Shown here in pieces: positions 52,501-58,500 of a stretch of 64,000 bases of DNA (its first letter is position 1; the number at the start of each line of letters is the position of its first letter). The notes beneath the pieces were generated by a model that saw nothing but the letters and a program-made list of their open reading frames with translations, was not told where the DNA came from and made no database searches. The translations under genes and the position numbers were made by a program. Origin of the DNA: Symbiodinium natans (taxonomy: Eukaryota; Sar; Dinophyceae; Suessiales; Symbiodiniaceae); assembly GCA_905221605.1 (NCBI GenBank), contig CAJNDS010002634.1:134001-198000 (forward strand). The letters are read 5' to 3'.

Positions 52501-55500
52501 GGCGCCCTTGTCCAAGCCGACAAGCTTCGAAAGCATGATGCTTGCCTTAAACCTTAAACATTTAGACCCTAGACCCTAAACCCCTAAAAAAAGCAACCCT
52601 AAATGTCGAATCCAAAGCTTCCACCGTCCATACCTGCCATGCGGGAAGTGGCCAGGGTTTGCACGTAGGAGATATCACTGGTGTTGGCCATGCTGAGGGA
52701 ATCCAGACAAGAAGCTTTATAAGGAATTGGCTTGTGATTTCGGAGATATTAGTTCGAGATCTGATGCCCGCATTCTACGTCGACGTTGGAGCAGGAAAAT
52801 TCCACACCAGGCGCTGAAGCCTTCATCATTTTCACTATTTACTATTCACTATTTGTTATTGACTGTTCATTATTCATCTTTCATTCTTCAACATTCTGGA
52901 TCACTTATCACTTGCTACTGTCCGTACATGAGTATTGTTATGTGTTGTCTCCACCTAGTGAAGGCCCAAACCCTAAACCCTAAACCCGAAACCCGAAACC
53001 CTAAACCCTCAACCCTCAACCCTAAAAGAAATAAAAAAAACAAACCCTAAACCCTAAACCCTAAACCCTAAACCCTAAACCCTAAACCCTAAACCCAAGG
53101 ACCCTAAACCCTAAACCCAAGGACCCTAAACCCAAGGACCGGAGTCGGCTTAAGCTGCGTCCTGGAGGGTGGCCTGCGGCTGGAGGTCGCCGCGGCGCAC
53201 CACCTGCTTCAGCGGTGCCGGGGGCCCCGGAGGATCACCTGGTGAGTAGGGTTTAGGGTTTAGGGTTTAGGGTTTAGGGTTTAGGGGGAGTTGTATTTGG
53301 GGGATAGGCGGGGGGCACCCCCTGTTTTGGGGCTGTTGTTCGGGATTTGGGCTTGGGGAAATATCTACAAGAACCACTTTCTGCTTGCAGCAAAGGAGCC
53401 CAGCTGCAAAAAGGGTCATCTTGTTGAAAGTGCCGGTTTGCACCATATCTAGGCGAGTAAATCTTCAGTACTCCATTCTCGTGCTACACCGGAAACTCTA
53501 CAACCTCGTGACTACAATCCCCGTCTTCTGAAACCAACACTTTGAGGCAAGAAGCCTTCCGACGTGCTGACCGCCTGGGTTGAGGCAGAAAGACTTGCCG
53601 CACAAAAAGACAGAAAAGGGTGTTTGGCCAGGCACTACCCTCAGCGAGCTGAGGCCGCAGGGTTCAGCATGATGTAGGCTCGGGACTCTCGAGATGGAAG
53701 AGGGCCAGGTGGCCAACCTTAACCTCGAAGCCTGGCCCGAAGGGCCAGGGCGTCAGACCGACCCGTGAACTCGGCACACCCCGCGCAGGCACAGGTTCTG
53801 GAGGGTGCGACTGTAGTCGCCGTGGCTGTGGCGGATGTGGCGCTGGGTGCTGTGGCTTTGCGTGACACAGTGGTCGCTCGGTCTCGATCAGAGAGGGCTG
53901 CGGGTCCTTGAGCAAGTTTCATGGGGCTGCTCTTTTTGGCGCAGGTCATGGCTGGAGTCTAGGATCGGGATCCCAAGTTCGACACCTGGAAAGTTCTAGC
54001 GGACATCCGGATTGCTGCAATTGGTCGCAAGCCATTTGTTTGTGCGAGCCATATTCGCGCGGTTCCACTGTCGCGCGGTCATGGTAGACCACTGTGTTGG
54101 GACAACTAACAGCCCTGTGGCGTCAAGGCCGCAGCACCAGCATGTCGTGACCCGCTGAGGCGCCAGATGCAAGGACCTGTGTTGCGCACCTGGAGATGTC
54201 GGGAGTGGAGGCCCGGAGTCCTCCACCCCTAAACCCCCCTAAGTTCAGCTCCTAGAGCAATCTAGAGCAGAAGGCCGACATGGAGGTGATGTGCAGGGGA
54301 GCAGAGTTTCGGCATTCCGGTCTGAGGGTCTTGGATTTTTTTTCGGGTTTTCTTGGGCTTTGTGGGGACACCTCGGCTCCCAAACGTCTGCCAGGTTTGG
54401 ATGTGCACTGGCGATCATCGGAAGTCTGCCGAGGCGTTTGGATGGCTTGCAAAAGGTCAACAGGTCAACAAGCTTCCACCGTTTATATGGTGCAGGGCAC
54501 AGGCTTCGGCGCTAATGGTTTGCGTATGGCTGTTAACACCGCCAAAGCTTGACATGTAACCTGTGGGTTTGGGGCTAACGGCCTGAGGATTCTGGGTCGG
54601 TATTGCGGGGTTTCCTGTGCAAGCCTCGAGACCCAGCTCTTCCAAGTGGCGCATCGGTTGCTCCAAACGCTGCATACGCAGCCTAAACGCTCGCGACCCG
54701 ACCCTCACAAGACCCGTGGGAGGTCGTGGCCCGAGAGTGCGGCATTCCGCCCAGCCGGGTGGCAGCTCGAATGGGAAATCCTGGGGTTGAGGACCTGAGG
54801 GCTAGGCTCAGGGGGCTTCGACTTCTTGAGGTCCCCCGATGCACTTCAGATGCGCTTGAGTGAGAGATATGTTCACATGAGGACCACGCTTTTTTCTTGC
54901 AGAAGCGAGGCTTTCTGTGGGGGCTGTGTCGAACATTAGGTCCTCAGCCACAAGAGGCATCTCCCGAAGTCCCCGGCCCGTCCGAGATCGCGGAAGCTCT
55001 TCCTGCCGACAAAGTCCGGGTGGTGCAGTATCTCCAGGGCGGTGACGCCGACCTCCGAGGACTGGGTCTCGGAGGGTTTCCTGCGGGGCGTGCCCAAGGG
55101 TTCGCGGGTAGTTTGCAAGTGAAGTGACTCTGCATTCCGACTTCATGTATGGGTGCCTTCGAACCGTACATACAACTGCCCGTGAGGGGTCTCTCGGATG
55201 GCTCCACAGAGGTTGTCAAGTTCGGATTTGCGATCGGCAAACCGCTAGCAAGTGTTTCACGAAGCCTTAAGCAAACCCCTTGCAGGCCCGAAAGAGAGTT
55301 CAGGGTTGAATCCCAAAACCCTTGAACCCCATGCCGAAACAAGCCTCGCTTCCCGAGCGCCCAAACTTTGTGTATGCCTTGAGGCAAGAAGGGCCTGCCT
55401 CAGCGAGATAAGGCCATGGTGGCCATGGTCGGCGACGGCACCGTGTCAGCGACTTCCGGGAATTGTTTCAACGGGCTTTTCGTGGGGCCTTGGTGTGGGC

Positions 55501-58500
55501 AGGAGTGGGTTCCGGGGAGCCAACAACCCACGGCATGTCGAACCTAGAAAAAACCGCAAAGACTCGGCCATGGTTTGGGGCCTCTGGTCCCTGCGAAAAG
55601 CCATCGTGCAACTCAGCCCAAGTCTGCAGTCCTTCGAGTTATTTGGTGTACGACGCGCACGAGCGTCACACGATCCTTTTGGGGCGTCCTTCCGATAAAC
55701 AAACTGGTGACGTCGGCTCTGAGGTTTGCAACATTCTTGCAGCCTCCCTGCTCTGCCCGTTTCTCCGGGTTTGGATGCATGTTGCACCGTTAACAAGAGC
55801 CCGGCCATCCGGTCGCTTCATTGTAGTTGGTGAGAGTCGAAGCCTTTTTTTTTTTCTCCAAGGCATCAATGATGCCCCGGCCCTCGCAGCTGCCGACCTG
55901 GGTGTGGCCATCGGGGCAGGGCAGAACGTGCCTGGGCCTTGTTCAGGGGGGGGCATCGGAAAGCTTCAAGGATCTTTTTGGGAGTCGGGGCCTTGCAGAA
56001 TGAGAGGGTGTAATATAGGGGTCGGAATGATGATTATGGTTCCTTCTCTATATTTACACCTCAAAGCCTTGTTCTAAATAGTTAACTTCCTGCAGTCTCT
56101 ACAGCGCCGTGGCCTCCGGCCTCCGAGGTGACCGTGGATGCTGCAGACATCGTCCTTGTGCGCAGTGACCTGGTCGACCTGCTGTCCTTCCTGGCGCTCT
56201 CGAAGGTCGGGGGACAGGTTTGAGACCCTGAACGCCCCGGAATGCCCAAGCTGGAGAGGCTACCGATTTTCGGTGCTCTGAAGAAAATGGCATTATAATG
56301 GGTACCAAAACAGGGAGCCTATTTAGCGCATTCAGGGGAAACCGTCATTCCATGTACTCGAACCCGAGTGATGCTAAGTTGGGGTTGGAGATGTTCAAGG
56401 CTCACTTTATGAGCTGGGTGTGTTAGTCTCGCTTTCGGTTACTCCCGACTGCTTGAGAGCTGTCGCCGATAGGTCTGTAAACTTGTTCATGTGATCTGAT
56501 GCTTTCGTGGAGCGAAGGTGCAGCCACATTCCCGTCTCAGGCAGTTGCATAGCGCGGGTTCAAAAAGGGTTGGAGGAATGAGACACAGGCCAGCAGAAGC
56601 CAACAACTCCGCCCGCAACCGCCTCAAACCATAAACGACCTGAAGACCCCTGACGTCCCAATTGCATCCTCCTTTGCAATCCCCCTCAACCCATGTCTCT
56701 CCCCTCGGAGGAGACGCTGAGCACCATCTGGTTCAACTTCATGCGGCTTGCCCTGCTGTAGGCTTTGGGGCTTCAGGCCTCTTTAAGGGTTGAGGGTCTT
56801 CAGGGCCTTAGGCTTCTGGCGTAATATGTTTCAAGAGGGCAGGGCGGCTTCCTGACCACTGAGCCTCACATCCCGGTCCACACCTCCATACCCGTAGCAG
56901 TCGCACGAAATGTAACACTTCCCCAAGCAGTGTGTCAGCACAAAGGGCTTGCCCACGTAAAAAGAGTAAGAGAGGGTCGATGGCATGCCTGCTGCGAAGC
57001 ATGGGTTTTTCTTGAGTACTTGCAGGTTCATGGTGCAGATAACCCAATTATACCAGAACTTCTAACCCAATTGTAAGCCCCTTCAGTGCCCCAATGTGGT
57101 TATACTTGGGTTATACGTGCAGTTGTAATTGGGTTATTTTAAGTACCATGAACCTCCAAGTAGGGATGTAAAAAGCCCTTCGAAGGGCTCTGCGGTGGTG
57201 TCTGCAAGGTGTTAAGGGGTAGAAGGAGGGATAGTGCACCTTGTATAGTCCCGAGATGCCTAAGTAGCCCCTAAATAACCCCCAAAGAACCCCGAAGGTC
57301 CCTTATCAAGGTGGGCTTTCTTCTTCAACATCTGCGCCCTGCCGGTGGCCGCCGGGGTCTTCTGGCGCCAACATGTGCTCTTCGGCTGCAGCCCTCCCTT
57401 CAACCCTTAAACCCTTAAGCCTTAACCCTTAACCCCTTAAACCCTTATACCTTTAAACCCTTAAACCTTTAAACCCTTAAACCCTTAAACCCTTAAACCC
57501 TTAAACCCTTAAACCCTTAAACCCTTCAACCCTTCAACCCTTCAACCCTTCAACCCTTCAACCCTTCAACCCTTCAACCCTTCAACCCTTCAACTCCAAC
57601 GCTGAGATCTATTTAAACTTGACTCCGCCCGGGCCCGGATTGACAGACAATGAGTCCGCTTGGGAGAGGAGAGAGCGGGCTTCGGTGCATCATTGAACTA
57701 CTCGCACCTCTGGAATGTGGCAGGTTCGTGTTTAGGGTGAAAACGTATGGAACAGTAGCGCTGATCTCCGCCCCTGAAGCCCGCGATCTGAATCTAAAGA
57801 AAGAAGAACCTACGCAAACCTCAAATGGCACCTTGCCAGGGTCATGACGCCGCAGATCGCCTGTGTGCTCATGCTCGGCTCCTCACTCTTCGTCGTGTCC
57901 CAGCTGCAAGGATTCTTAACAGGTACTCTTTGCAGGAATGGCGATCCCTTCCGGCGGTCCCTAAACCCAAAAAAAAAACCCGAAACCCTCCAAACCCTAA
58001 ACCCTAAACTTGAGGGGCGGCAGGGTCTGGGGTGTCTGGGGGTCGTTTTCTAGATTCGACCTCTGTTAGAGTAGCTGCTTTTTGCAGGCTAGGGTACAAA
58101 CACGAGGCCAATCGTCTAGAACCACCCCCGCCCTCCATGTGGGGATTTTGGAGTTTCTTAGAAGTTTTTTTGAGGGGAGTTCTCGGGGGGGGTGAGGGGT
58201 CCGAGCCGCGCGCTCTAGATGCCATTTGACGGCTTATGGGTGCTTCTACTTCGGGCCGGAAGTTCCCAACGGAAGCTTACCGTCAGCACTAGGCTCGACA
58301 TGGTCACTTCGCAATATTGTGGTCTCTTTTGGGGTTGCTATTAGAAGGCAGCCCCCATAGCACTTAGGGTACCCAAGAAGGGACCATGACTTTGTGAACT
58401 GACCAGTCTCTCCCGAGTTATCGCATTGTGCGGAAGTCTGCAAGCGCATGGAATGAAATGTGGTCAGCCAAAGGTGACGTTAGAGGCATTTGGTTTTCTG

